NCBI RefSeq assembly: GCF_050279675.1
Contig: NZ_JBNNUK010000014.1
Span: forward strand, 30,525-94,524
DNA length: 64,000 nt
DNA from: Viridibacillus sp050279675
Lineage (GTDB): Bacteria; Bacillota; Bacilli; Bacillales_A; Planococcaceae
Reading direction: 5' to 3'
Each line of letters starts with the position of its first letter. The stretch's first letter is position 1. Below, piece by piece: positions 9,306-18,480 of the stretch. A model generated the notes under the pieces. That model was given only the letters and a program-made list of their open reading frames with translations. It was not told the DNA's origin and did no database searches. A program made the translations under genes and the position numbers.

Positions 9306-10598
9306 ATGGAACTTGTAATTCAACAACGCCAGGAATTGAAAATGTTAATGACAGTTCAACTTAGACAGTCAATCGAGTTACTTCAATACTCTAATGATGA
9401 TTTAGAACAATTTATCCGGCAACAAGAATTAGAGAACCCTTTAATTGAACTTCAAGAAAAAGCAGATGCTCAATACGTCGAGAAGTTACCTATGTACACT
9501 TTTTCAAATCACTCAAGAAAAGAAACTACAGATTTTACATATAAGGCTGAAATGGATTTTAGAGATTATTTATATAAATCAGTAAAACTTAATTTCAATG
9601 ATGACTTCATACAAAAACAGTTAAAATACATTATTTATAATTTAGATGATCAAGGCTACTTCCAAACGGATCACATACATACCACTTCTGAAACAAAAGA
9701 AATTACTGAAGGAATACAACTATTACAACAAATCGGTCCTTCTGGTATTGGTGCCCGTACATTAGAAGAATGTCTAACCTTACAAGCTCGTGATCGATAT
9801 CCTGAACACCAACAACTTACTATACTTATTAATGAACATTTAAATTTATTAGCAGAGAAAAAATGGCAAGTTATCGCCAATAAAATGCGTATTTCACTTG
9901 CAGAAATAAAAGAATGTAATGATTTGATTAAAACTTTGAATCCGAAACCCTGTGCTGTTATGAGTCATGAAACAACGGAATATTTGCGTCCAGATATTAT
10001 TGTGGAAGAACATAATCATCAATTACTATTCCATTTAAATGATACCTACCTACCAAATATCCATTTAAATAGTTTTTACATGAACTTACCAGTTACAAAT
10101 CGTAATGAAAAAAAATACATTAATGAGCATTATAAAAACTATAATTGGCTCATTAACAGTATCGAACAGCGTCGTAATACAATTATTAAAATCATGCAGG
10201 TACTTATAGGAAAGCAACAGGAATTTTTCCTTAAAGGTTTTTCTGCTTTACAACCACTTACTTTAAAAGAAGTAGCAGAAGCTATAGAAATGCATGAATC
10301 AACCGTAAGTCGAGCAACAACCAATAAATTTGTTCAAACACCAATTGGTACATTTGAACTTAAAAACTTATTTACATCCAAACTCGAAACAAAAGATGGC
10401 CATACGATTTCACAAGAAAAAGTAAAGACTCTTTTGCAACAGCTCATTGCTGAAGAAAATAAAATAAAACCTTATTCCGATCAAAAAATGGCAGAATATT
10501 TCAACTCCGAATATGGCATCACAATCTCTAGGAGAACTATCAATAAATACCGGGAGGAAATGAGGATTCCTTCTGCTAGTAAGCGTAAGGAGCTATAA
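9306..10598 (+). CDS. rpoN: RNA polymerase sigma-54 factor (RpoN/SigL)
   Basis: The 430-residue protein has the three parts of sigma-54. There is a Gln/Leu-rich activator-interacting region (about 1-50, with LRQSIELLQYSNDDL), a core-binding region, and a DNA-binding region with a helix-turn-helix near 325-345. The RpoN box near the C-terminus reads SRRTINKYRE, close to the classic ARRTVAKYRE. It directs polymerase to -24/-12 promoters, which then need an AAA+ activator. It sits between the opp and hydroxyproline gene sets, both of which have such promoters. Its own upstream region has a TACAAT -10-like box (9262-9267) and a GAGGGGG ribosome-binding site. Confidence 0.96.
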   Translation: MELVIQQRQELKMLMTVQLRQSIELLQYSNDDLEQFIRQQELENPLIELQEKADAQYVEKLPMYTFSNHSRKETTDFTYKAEMDFRDYLYKSVKLNFNDDFIQKQLKYIIYNLDDQGYFQTDHIHTTSETKEITEGIQLLQQIGPSGIGARTLEECLTLQARDRYPEHQQLTILINEHLNLLAEKKWQVIANKMRISLAEIKECNDLIKTLNPKPCAVMSHETTEYLRPDIIVEEHNHQLLFHLNDTYLPNIHLNSFYMNLPVTNRNEKKYINEHYKNYNWLINSIEQRRNTIIKIMQVLIGKQQEFFLKGFSALQPLTLKEVAEAIEMHESTVSRATTNKFVQTPIGTFELKNLFTSKLETKDGHTISQEKVKTLLQQLIAEENKIKPYSDQKMAEYFNSEYGITISRRTINKYREEMRIPSASKRKEL

Positions 10599-10608
10599 CT
10601 TCAACTAC

Positions 10609-10650
10609 AAAATGCTCGATACCCTAAATAGGATATCGAGCATTTTCTTT
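10609..10650 (+). terminator. Terminator after rpoN
   Basis: Arms AAAATGCTCGAT (10609-10620) and ATCGAGCATTTT (10635-10646) pair perfectly and are followed by CTTT. It lies between the converging rpoN and aldehyde dehydrogenase genes and may serve both. Confidence 0.8.
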
Positions 10651-10719
10651 AATACTAATATTGAAATGTTAATCTTATTTTTACGATGTCTTAAAGCATT
10701 TGATTTAAAAGTCGATTTG

Positions 10720-12213
10720 TTATGAACGTTTAATATTCACAAATACACTCTTAACCTCAGTGTAGTTTGCTAGACCATATTCTCCGCCCATTTCTCTACC
10801 AACACCGGATTTTTTATATCCTCCAAACGGCATTGTTTCCCATTCAAGACCAAAATCATTAATCCATACTGTCCCAGATTGTAAACGATTGGCGATATAA
10901 TGACCTGTTTTAATATTCTCAGTCCACACACTAGCAGCTAAACCATAGTCACTATCATTTGCACGTCGAATAACCTCATCAACTGTATCAAATACAAATA
11001 CAGCAAGTACTGGTCCAAAAATCTCCTCACGAGCAATGGTCATATGATCTTCAACATCAACAAAAATAGTAGGTTCTACAAAATAACCTTTATCAAATGG
11101 CTTGCCACCACCTGCAACTAATTTTGCACCTTCTGCTTTTCCTTTTTCAATATAGCCTAAAACAGTATTTTGCTGTTTTGCAGATACTAATGGGCCCATC
11201 TCTGTTGAAGGCTCTAAACCACTCCCTAGTTTTAAGTTATTAGCTCGTTTCACTAATTCCCCAACAACATAATCATGATGTTTGCGGTGAATAAATAAGC
11301 GTGAACACGCACTACAGTTTTGACCGTGGTTGTACATAATCCCATTGAAGACACCTTCAATAGCTTCTTCCAAATTAGCATCTTCTAAAATGATGCTTGG
11401 TGATTTACCACCAAGTTCTAATGTCACACCTTTAATTTGCTGTGCAGCTGTTTCCATTACTTTTTTACCCGTCGCAGTAGATCCTGTAAACGCCACTCTA
11501 TCAACAAGAGGATGTGCTACAATTGCTCCCCCTGCGTCTCGCCCTGAGCCAGGAACAACATTAACAACACCATCTGGAAAGCCAGCTTCTTTAAATAATT
11601 TAGCCGCGTATAATAAAGACAATGGCGTTTCTGAAGCTGGCTTAATAACAACCGTACAACCTACTGCCAGTGCAGCTCCAAGTTTCCAAGCGGCCATCGC
11701 TAACGGGAAATTCCATGGAATTATCTGCCCTACAACACCTACTGGCTCGTGAACCGTATAAGTGACGTAATCAGGAGATACTGGAACGGTATTACCTAAA
11801 CTTTTTGTTGCCCATCCTGCATAATATCTGAAATGCTGAATTGTACCATCAATATCATCGGACAAAGCCACCTCATACGGTTTACCATTATCAAGCGATT
11901 CTATCTGTGCAAGTTCCTCACGATGTTCCTCTAACAAATCTGCAAATTTGTACATAAGACGTGATCTCTCTGCTGCTTCTAATTTCGTCCATGCACCTTC
12001 GTCAAAAGCTTTGCGAGCCGCAGATACTGCTACATCAATATCTTCTAATTGAGCTTTACTTACTTGTGTAATAACCTCTTCTGTTGCCGGATCAATAACG
12101 TCAAACTTTGATCCATTAATTGATGGTACATATTCACCATTAATATATAACCCTGTAGCTTCTTTTAAAAATTCTTGTACTTTTTCTTTTAAATCATAAC
12201 TAATTGTTGTCAT
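10720..12213 (-). CDS. Aldehyde dehydrogenase, probable 2-oxoglutarate semialdehyde (2,5-dioxopentanoate) dehydrogenase
   Basis: The 497-residue protein is a full-length NAD(P)-dependent aldehyde dehydrogenase. It shows the cofactor-binding segment PWNFPLAMAAWKLGAALA, the general base Glu in TLELGGKSP (about 267), and the catalytic Cys in GQNCSACSR (about 301). By sequence alone it is a generic class 1/betaine-aldehyde-type enzyme. As the last gene of the hydroxyproline operon it most likely oxidises 2-oxoglutarate semialdehyde to 2-oxoglutarate, the final pathway step (inference). A 114-bp gap separates it from the deaminase gene; a weak hairpin there (GGTCCTCTC with GAGGGCC on the minus strand) might reduce read-through. 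Confidence 0.88.
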   Translation of the reverse strand: MTTISYDLKEKVQEFLKEATGLYINGEYVPSINGSKFDVIDPATEEVITQVSKAQLEDIDVAVSAARKAFDEGAWTKLEAAERSRLMYKFADLLEEHREELAQIESLDNGKPYEVALSDDIDGTIQHFRYYAGWATKSLGNTVPVSPDYVTYTVHEPVGVVGQIIPWNFPLAMAAWKLGAALAVGCTVVIKPASETPLSLLYAAKLFKEAGFPDGVVNVVPGSGRDAGGAIVAHPLVDRVAFTGSTATGKKVMETAAQQIKGVTLELGGKSPSIILEDANLEEAIEGVFNGIMYNHGQNCSACSRLFIHRKHHDYVVGELVKRANNLKLGSGLEPSTEMGPLVSAKQQNTVLGYIEKGKAEGAKLVAGGGKPFDKGYFVEPTIFVDVEDHMTIAREEIFGPVLAVFVFDTVDEVIRRANDSDYGLAASVWTENIKTGHYIANRLQSGTVWINDFGLEWETMPFGGYKKSGVGREMGGEYGLANYTEVKSVFVNIKRS

Positions 12214-12327
12214 TCTTCATGCTCCCTTCATAAGTATATTCATTGAAAACGGCCCTCTATTTAAATTATTCATCAAGAGAGGACCATTTACTTTTTTACG
12301 ATAGATTCTAAAAATTTTTTGACAGAA

Positions 12328-13221
12328 TTATTGTTGTACAGTTTCTACGCTTTTAATAAGTTCTTTTAATTGTGCATCCTCTTCCTCTGTCAATGGTAAG
12401 CGTGGCTTACGTGCCGGACCACCCGCTAATCCTTTAATCTCCATTGCTCGTTTAACGATTTGCACATACTTTCCTGAACCCTCTAGGAAGTTACATAATG
12501 GTAATAAGCGATCATATACTGACCAAGCATTATCTAAATCGCCATTTTGCACACTCTCATATAGTTCTACCGCTAATTTTGGCGCGATATTACCTGCTAC
12601 TGAAATCCATCCTGTCGCTCCAACTAGAAATGATTCTAATACTAAATCATCTGCACCACAGAATGTTTTGATAAAGCCTTTACCTTGGCGTGTAATATCA
12701 CGTACTTTACGGATTTCACCACTTGATTCTTTAATATGTGTAATATTCTCTACGTCACGACCGACTTGTAAAATCGTTTCTTGGCTAATATTTACGCCAG
12801 ATGTGAACGGATTATTATAAATCATGATTGGTAATTTCACAGATTCTGCGACTTCTTTGAAATGCTCATAGATTTCATTTTCTTTTGGATGAGCATAGTA
12901 TGAATTGATTAATAATGCTGCATCAGCACCTGCTTCTTCAGCTTGTTTTGTAAACTCAATTGCATCAGCAGTCGTTTCTGCTGCTGTACCAACAATTAAG
13001 GGTATACGACCATTTACTTGTGCAACAGCGATTTCTACAGCTTTAAATCGTTCTTCTTTTGTTAAACTAACAAATTCTCCAGTACTACCATTAATCGTTA
13101 TACCACCTACATTTTGTGCAACAAAATACTCAATATTATTTTTGAATCCTTCCCAATTCACTTCACCATTGTCGAACATAGGTGTGATTAATACTGGAAA
13201 AACGCCTTCTAATTTTGTCAT
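12328..13221 (-). CDS. DapA-family deaminase, probable 1-pyrroline-4-hydroxy-2-carboxylate deaminase
   Basis: The 297-residue protein has the class I aldolase TIM barrel of the DHDPS/NAL family. The Schiff-base Lys is in THIKESSG (about 164), the catalytic Tyr in IMIYNNP (about 136), and the GSTGEFVSLT motif is near residue 44. A true DapA would normally sit with lysine genes. Between a hydroxyproline epimerase and an aldehyde dehydrogenase, the likely reaction is deamination of pyrroline-4-hydroxy-2-carboxylate to 2-oxoglutarate semialdehyde. The start is fixed by GGAGGAAATAAC before the ATG. Family sure, substrate inferred. Confidence 0.87.
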   Translation of the reverse strand: MTKLEGVFPVLITPMFDNGEVNWEGFKNNIEYFVAQNVGGITINGSTGEFVSLTKEERFKAVEIAVAQVNGRIPLIVGTAAETTADAIEFTKQAEEAGADAALLINSYYAHPKENEIYEHFKEVAESVKLPIMIYNNPFTSGVNISQETILQVGRDVENITHIKESSGEIRKVRDITRQGKGFIKTFCGADDLVLESFLVGATGWISVAGNIAPKLAVELYESVQNGDLDNAWSVYDRLLPLCNFLEGSGKYVQIVKRAMEIKGLAGGPARKPRLPLTEEEDAQLKELIKSVETVQQ

Positions 13222-13243
13222 GTTATTTCCTCCTCAAATTTGT

Positions 13244-14146
13244 TTAAGCTAATATAAAACCGTTTTCTAACGGATCTTCCTGATCGAATATAAACTGATG
13301 TATACCTGTCACAAAAGCTTCTGTTGAAATAGTATAAAGCGCTTCACTTGAATCCTTTTGCACTATAAATGTACTATTAAAAATACTTGAGTTTTGTAAT
13401 ACTTCTTTCTGATAAACTTTTGCAATCGCAAGAGTACTATCGATACCTGGTGAGCGTAAAATATAACCATCACTCTCAAATGTTACTGAGCGTACTTGAG
13501 AAATGTCTTCAGCATCTGGCTCTATTAAAATGACACCCGTAACATTTATACCTTTTTCCACTAAGTTACGAATTTTTTCCTTGCCCCATTTACTAAGTGA
13601 AGCTAAATTCTCCAAAGTAATTTCTTGAGCTTCATTTACCTTCTCGAATAATGCATACTGTCTCTCTTCATCTATTACTATTAGAGGCGTATCCTGAGAA
13701 TTCTCAACTATTAAATCACTTGAGTGACGAAGTGTTACAGCAATAACTTCACCATCATCTATTTCAGCATGTAACTCAAAAATCCCGTTCACTGTTTCAA
13801 TGGTATAAAGATGTGAAGATTTTTGTTGTAGATTCCCTGTTTCTAATAGTCCTGTTAAAGTCGCAATTAAAGACTCGAATTTAAAATTACTTACTCCTTC
13901 ATGAGTAAAGAATAGTAGGCTAAAATCTGCTACAACCGAAGGTAGAACGATGCATCCGTGCATACCTCGATGGCCTCTAGGTTCTTTTAGCAGCAGATTT
14001 TTAGTGTTTTCAAATTGTGATTGTAGTTTTTCGTGATTCATTTTAATGTTATTTTCTGCAAAGGTGATTGGTGATTGAATTACGATACGGTATGCTTCGC
14101 CCGCAACATGCGCATCAATCGTGCTAAACATTTTCTCAAACTTCAT
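13244..14146 (-). CDS. Proline racemase-family paralogue lacking both catalytic cysteines
   Basis: The 300-residue protein aligns by eye with the epimerase encoded just upstream: both start with a TxDxHxxG motif (STIDAHVAGEA here), share EPRGH near residue 56, and end in a G-hH-x-F...DPL-GF block. The family's two active-site cysteines are gone. The MCGHD motif is replaced by NFKFE, and SPCGTG by SPGIDS. It is also about 45 residues shorter. It is unlikely to racemise or dehydrate proline; a structural, regulatory or new catalytic role is open. It is transcribed with the epimerase, one base apart, and its frame is intact, so it is probably under selection. Confidence 0.85.
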   Translation of the reverse strand: MKFEKMFSTIDAHVAGEAYRIVIQSPITFAENNIKMNHEKLQSQFENTKNLLLKEPRGHRGMHGCIVLPSVVADFSLLFFTHEGVSNFKFESLIATLTGLLETGNLQQKSSHLYTIETVNGIFELHAEIDDGEVIAVTLRHSSDLIVENSQDTPLIVIDEERQYALFEKVNEAQEITLENLASLSKWGKEKIRNLVEKGINVTGVILIEPDAEDISQVRSVTFESDGYILRSPGIDSTLAIAKVYQKEVLQNSSIFNSTFIVQKDSSEALYTISTEAFVTGIHQFIFDQEDPLENGFILA

Positions 14147-15187
14147 TTAGACACCTTCTTTCTCTGTTTCATGTTCCATAGGTGGAATAAGTAGGAACCC
14201 TTCTTTTAAAGGATCACGTTCATTATAAAAGAAGCGGTGCATGCCCATAAGCCAAGCCGAACCAGTTACTTCAGTAATCACTGCATCTAATTGTTTAACT
14301 TTCGTTTTTTCTAATACTCTCGCTTTAAATAGAGTCCCCACAATACTTTCATGTACAAAGAGCTCATCTATGCCAATTTCACCTTTACTAAACAATGTAG
14401 CCAGTTTTGCAGAAGTCCCTGTTCCACAAGGTGAACGATCAATTCCCCCTGGAGGAACAATTACTGTATTTTTCACATCTGCCGTTGGATGAACCGGATC
14501 TGTAAAAAATTCAATATGTGTTAGACCACGAATAAACGGAAATTCAGGATGCACAATTTCTTCACGCTCATTTATAGCGTTACGAATTTGAATACCTTTG
14601 TCGATAATGGTAGATGCATTGTTTTCAACTAATGGTAGATCCAATGATCGAGCATCTATAATTCCATAAAAATTCCCACCATAAGCAATGTCACATTTCA
14701 CTTCCCCAATATCCGCCACATCAATTTCAATAGACTTCAATAAAAATGCTGGAACATTAGCAAAAGTTACTTCTTTTGCTATGCCTTTTTCTACCATCAC
14801 TTGTACATCTACTAATCCTGCAGGTGTATCTACTTTAATATTTGTATACGGTTCTACAACCGGCACCATTCCCGTTTCAATCAATGCTGTACACAGACCA
14901 ATTGTATCGTGTCCACACATTGGTAAATAACCGCCTGTTTCTACATAAATTACGCCAACATCTGCATCTGGATGACAAGGATCTGTAATAAAAGCACCGG
15001 ACATCACATCGTGTCCACGGGGTTCATTCATCAAAAATTTTCTAATCCAATCATAGTTTTGTTGCATGTAGAGCATTTTTTCAGACATAGTTTTACCTTT
15101 TAAAGGTGGTAACCCACTAACTAATGTTCGTGTTGGATTCCCTCCTGTATGAGTATCAACGGTTGTAAATAATCTTTGCAGATTCAT
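14147..15187 (-). CDS. 4-hydroxyproline 2-epimerase (proline racemase family)
   Basis: The 346-residue protein has both catalytic cysteines of the racemase/epimerase branch, in LPMCGHD (about 91) and RSPCGTGTSAK (about 255). The MNEPRGHDVMSG motif is near residue 54. With two cysteines it should act as a cofactor-independent epimerase and not as a trans-3-hydroxyproline dehydratase, which has Thr at the second site. Context points to conversion of trans-4-hydroxy-L-proline to cis-4-hydroxy-D-proline, the first pathway step; plain proline racemase is the alternative. The start overlaps the stop of the upstream oxidase gene. Confidence 0.9.
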   Translation of the reverse strand: MNLQRLFTTVDTHTGGNPTRTLVSGLPPLKGKTMSEKMLYMQQNYDWIRKFLMNEPRGHDVMSGAFITDPCHPDADVGVIYVETGGYLPMCGHDTIGLCTALIETGMVPVVEPYTNIKVDTPAGLVDVQVMVEKGIAKEVTFANVPAFLLKSIEIDVADIGEVKCDIAYGGNFYGIIDARSLDLPLVENNASTIIDKGIQIRNAINEREEIVHPEFPFIRGLTHIEFFTDPVHPTADVKNTVIVPPGGIDRSPCGTGTSAKLATLFSKGEIGIDELFVHESIVGTLFKARVLEKTKVKQLDAVITEVTGSAWLMGMHRFFYNERDPLKEGFLLIPPMEHETEKEGV

Positions 15188-16368
15188 TAGGTCAACATCC
15201 TTTCCCTAAAACGTTGTAATCTTAAAGGTTCAATTGGAACAGAAGTAACTTTTTCAGTAAGCATTTCTTCAATTAATTTTCCAGTCACAGCTGCTAAACT
15301 AATACCATCACCCTCATGTCCTGCTGCAATATAAAATCCAGGAATATGTTCAACTTCAGAAATTATAGGTAAATGATCCTCTGTCCATGGGCGTAATCCT
15401 GCATAAGTTCGAATTACTGTCATATCAGCCATTTTAGGATAAAAACGAACTGCCCTCTTTGCTATATACTTCGTTACTTCATGGTCTACTCTTGTATCAA
15501 ATCCAGCAAATTGACGGCTACTACCAATTAAAAAATTTTGACTCTCTGTTGGTTCAAAAACTAAAGCAACACCATATTGTTCAGTCGCTTTATCCACCTG
15601 TCTTTCTCCACCGAATTTCGATATTAAATAACCAAATTCCATCACTTTACGCAGACCAACCGGCTCTTGACGAGATGCCACAATAAGCTGACCTTTCCTT
15701 GGTAAAATGGGGATATGTAAATCTAACATTTCACCAATTTTTGGAGCCCAAACTCCGCATGCATTAACTACTTTATTTGCTGAAAAGATGCCATTAGACG
15801 TTTCGATTGTAAAGTGACCATCAGGATCTTTCTTTATATGCTTTACTTCAATATTTTTATGAATTCTTGTACCTTGCTTTTCTGCACTATGGAACATAGA
15901 AAACGTCAGCATATATGGGTTTACAGTTGAGTCAGTTGCACACTCTAGCCCCCCATATAAATCATCTGCAAAATACTTTGATTCGTTACGTAAATCTTGT
16001 CGATCTAACATTTTGAAATCTAGACCAGCTTCTTGTTGCCTTTTCACCCATTGATTTGCTGCTTCCATTTCAGCATCATTTTCACAAACTAAAATACTAC
16101 CAGGATTCCTATATTCAAAAGGTATTTCTAATTCATTACTCAATTTATGAACAAGTTCCTGGCTTTTTAAAGACATTTGGCTATCAAAACCCGGATCTTT
16201 ATCTATTGCTAAAATGTTGCCGTCGCATCTTGAAGATGTTCCACTAGCCAGTTCATTTTTTTCAAGTACTGTTATATCTAGACCTGCTTTAGAGCCATAA
16301 TACGCGATTGCTGCACCAATGATCCCCCCACCTATCACAACAATATCTCTATGTTGTATAGCACTCAC
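15187..16368 (-). CDS. FAD-dependent oxidoreductase (DAO family), probable D-hydroxyproline dehydrogenase subunit
   Basis: The 393-residue protein has the N-terminal FAD-binding dinucleotide fold VVIGGGIIGAAIAYYG with the following VLEKNELASGTSS, and the C-terminal YIAAGHEGDGISLA that contacts FAD. The layout is that of the glycine/sarcosine/D-amino-acid oxidase family. It leads the leftward catabolic operon, about 40 bp from a sigma-54-type promoter. With the BFD-like, ferredoxin-like and second flavoprotein genes of the rightward operon it probably forms a membrane-linked dehydrogenase oxidising cis-4-hydroxy-D-proline, like HcnABC-type complexes (inference). A stand-alone oxidase is possible. 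Confidence 0.87.
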   Translation of the reverse strand: MSAIQHRDIVVIGGGIIGAAIAYYGSKAGLDITVLEKNELASGTSSRCDGNILAIDKDPGFDSQMSLKSQELVHKLSNELEIPFEYRNPGSILVCENDAEMEAANQWVKRQQEAGLDFKMLDRQDLRNESKYFADDLYGGLECATDSTVNPYMLTFSMFHSAEKQGTRIHKNIEVKHIKKDPDGHFTIETSNGIFSANKVVNACGVWAPKIGEMLDLHIPILPRKGQLIVASRQEPVGLRKVMEFGYLISKFGGERQVDKATEQYGVALVFEPTESQNFLIGSSRQFAGFDTRVDHEVTKYIAKRAVRFYPKMADMTVIRTYAGLRPWTEDHLPIISEVEHIPGFYIAAGHEGDGISLAAVTGKLIEEMLTEKVTSVPIEPLRLQRFRERMLT

Positions 16369-16406
16369 TATGTCTCCTCCTTTTTCTTTTCGTCAACAAT
16401 ATATAA

Positions 16407-16422
16407 TGCAGGAACCGTGCCA
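16407..16422 (-). promoter_or_regulatory. Sigma-54 (-24/-12) promoter of the leftward hydroxyproline operon
   Basis: On the minus strand TTGGCACGGTTCCTGCAT has GG (16421-16420) and GC (16409-16408) at the exact 12-bp offset, about 40 bp from the oxidase start. The AT-rich 16440-16690 stretch beyond it must hold any enhancer site; I could not identify one. Confidence 0.8.
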
Positions 16423-16613
16423 ACTTTTAATTTTGCCCAGAAGATCTCACTTATTTAATAAAATTAGATAAATTAATTAGTATTAAAAACCTCTCAATAT
16501 CTGTTTTATTGAATTATCTATTTAGCGTTCAGCTTATAAAATATAAATTGATTGCTAAAGTACAGTCACTATAAATATAAAACAACCAATTTTTAGAGAT
16601 ATTTTCAGAATAG

Positions 16614-16643
16614 TTGGATTAACTTTCTATTTTTTCTTATATT
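16614..16643 (+). promoter_or_regulatory. Possible sigma-A promoter of the activator gene
   Basis: TTGGAT and TATATT are separated by 18 bp about 55 bp before the activator start. The match is moderate. No -24/-12 element is seen here, consistent with an activator gene expressed independently of sigma-54. Confidence 0.35.
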
Positions 16644-16699
16644 GTGTAAAATAAATTAGACAATTCTAATTTATTTAACAATTGAGGTAGGGGATATTT

Positions 16700-18403
16700 A
16701 TGAATAATGAACAAAAATTACTTCTTAAGCTCTTATCAAAAAACTTTTCAATACTTGATTCAAAAGAACTTTTAACTTCTTCATTACAAAATAATTCATC
16801 AGAACAAACTTTTTATCGTAATGATACTGGGGAAATATTTATTAAATTTGATGATGCACAGATTTTTTGCGATATCTTTTCTTTTGATACTCCGATGCCA
16901 ACTATTCTTAATGCTTGTGAGCATAATAAGCCTTTTTTATTTACTATGGATGGTGACATTATCGGCTATACTACTAGCACTCTATTGCTTTCTAATTTAT
17001 TTACAGAGCACATAAAAGCTAATATATTTTTTGATACGATTTTAAATACCATTGATGAATCTTGCACAGTTATTGATGAAAATCAGAACATATTATATTG
17101 GACAAAAGGTGCAGAGGAGTTATTTACGTTAAAGGAACGTGATGTATTAGGTCGACCTATCACTGATTTTTTCCAGGCTGAACACCTCGAAATTCTAAAT
17201 TCATTGCAAAAAGGGACATCTATTCAACATGCTCAGCATCAGCCACGAGAAGATTTAGTTGTACGAATTAATTCAAATCCAGTAATTTGGCAAGATACTA
17301 TTATTGGAGCAGTTGTCTCAGAAACGAATATTACAAATCAAATTCGTTTAAATAATGAGCTTTACGAGACATCAGAAAAATTATTCTCTCTAGAAGAAGA
17401 AGTAAGAAAAGTAAAAAACGCTGATAATCCCTTCACTTACATAAAAGGAAATAGCCCAACACTAAAAAAGACATTAGAGAGAGTAAAAAAGGCTGCTACA
17501 ACACATGCCAATATTTTGATAAATGGTGAAAGCGGTGTTGGAAAAGAGTTATTTGCTAAAGCCATTCACACTATTAGAGAAGATGATAAAGCTCCGTTTA
17601 TAGCTATTAACTGTGGTGCCATTCCACCAGGACTATTTGAAAGTGAAATCTTTGGTTATGAAAAAGGAGCATTTTCTGGAGCAGATCAAAAAGGGAAAAA
17701 AGGAAAAGTGGAACTTGCAAAGGGCGGAACATTGTTTTTAGATGAAATCGGTGAAATGCCACTCGATATGCAGGTTAAAATCTTACGGCTTCTGCAAGAA
17801 AAGAAATTCTATCCTGTTGGGGGAACTAAGGAAATTGAAGTTGATTTTCATGTTGTTGCAGCTACTAACCGTGATCTTATGGAGCTTATAAAAGAAGGAA
17901 AGTTTAGAGAAGATTTATATTATCGCTTAAACGTAGTCAATATTAAAATTCCTGCTCTACGTGAAAGAATCAGCGACATTATCGAATTAACCCATTATTT
18001 CTTATATGAAATTTCTATTAAGTATAACCGCCCTGTTCACGGTATTTCTCAAGACATACTACAAAATCTAATGAACTACTCATGGCCAGGGAATATTCGT
18101 GAACTAAAAAACGTTGTTGAAAGACTTGTTGTATTCTCTGATAACGGAATAATAAAATCTGAGGACTTACCAATCGAGTTACACGCTCACGCTCCCTCCC
18201 TTACCAATAATAAAAAAGAAGAGAGCGATTCTTTGAAACAATACGATTCCCTCCCCTTGAATCTCCAATTACAAGAATACGAAAAAGATATATTACTTAA
18301 AGAGTTACATAAAGCCGAAGGGAATAAAAATACATGTGCAAAAAACCTTGGTATCACCCGCGCTACACTTTACAACCGTCTAAATAAATTAGGCATAAAA
18401 TAA
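16700..18403 (+). CDS. Sigma-54-dependent transcriptional activator (PAS-AAA+-Fis), hydroxyproline regulator candidate
   Basis: The 567-residue protein has an N-terminal region of about 110 residues without a recognised fold, a PAS domain (about 112-215, DESCTVIDENQNILYW), and a central AAA+ domain. Walker A is GESGVGKE, Walker B is GGTLFLDEIGE, and the sigma-54 contact loop reads GAFSGA instead of GAFTGA. A Fis-type helix-turn-helix ends the protein. It sits between the two hydroxyproline operons, each of which has a sigma-54-type promoter, so it is their likely activator. The PAS domain probably senses the inducer. The Thr-to-Ser change in the loop is conservative. Confidence 0.93.
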   Translation: MNNEQKLLLKLLSKNFSILDSKELLTSSLQNNSSEQTFYRNDTGEIFIKFDDAQIFCDIFSFDTPMPTILNACEHNKPFLFTMDGDIIGYTTSTLLLSNLFTEHIKANIFFDTILNTIDESCTVIDENQNILYWTKGAEELFTLKERDVLGRPITDFFQAEHLEILNSLQKGTSIQHAQHQPREDLVVRINSNPVIWQDTIIGAVVSETNITNQIRLNNELYETSEKLFSLEEEVRKVKNADNPFTYIKGNSPTLKKTLERVKKAATTHANILINGESGVGKELFAKAIHTIREDDKAPFIAINCGAIPPGLFESEIFGYEKGAFSGADQKGKKGKVELAKGGTLFLDEIGEMPLDMQVKILRLLQEKKFYPVGGTKEIEVDFHVVAATNRDLMELIKEGKFREDLYYRLNVVNIKIPALRERISDIIELTHYFLYEISIKYNRPVHGISQDILQNLMNYSWPGNIRELKNVVERLVVFSDNGIIKSEDLPIELHAHAPSLTNNKKEESDSLKQYDSLPLNLQLQEYEKDILLKELHKAEGNKNTCAKNLGITRATLYNRLNKLGIK

Positions 18404-18417
18404 CTACAGTTGGCTTT

Positions 18418-18433
18418 TGGCATAGTTCTTGCA
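18418..18433 (+). promoter_or_regulatory. Sigma-54 (-24/-12) promoter of the rightward dehydrogenase operon
   Basis: TTGGCATAGTTCTTGCAT has GG at 18419-18420 and GC at 18431-18432. It begins 14 bp after the activator stop and about 50 bp before the next start. Confidence 0.8.
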
Positions 18434-18480
18434 TTTATTTTAAGAATAGATTGCAAACATTTTTGAAAGTGGTGAGCGTA

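Noticed and set aside
12328..13221. Annotation as lysine-pathway DapA (4-hydroxy-tetrahydrodipicolinate synthase)
   Set aside because: Schiff-base Lys and Tyr are shared by the whole family; position inside a hydroxyproline operon with a sigma-54 promoter makes the deaminase role far more likely.
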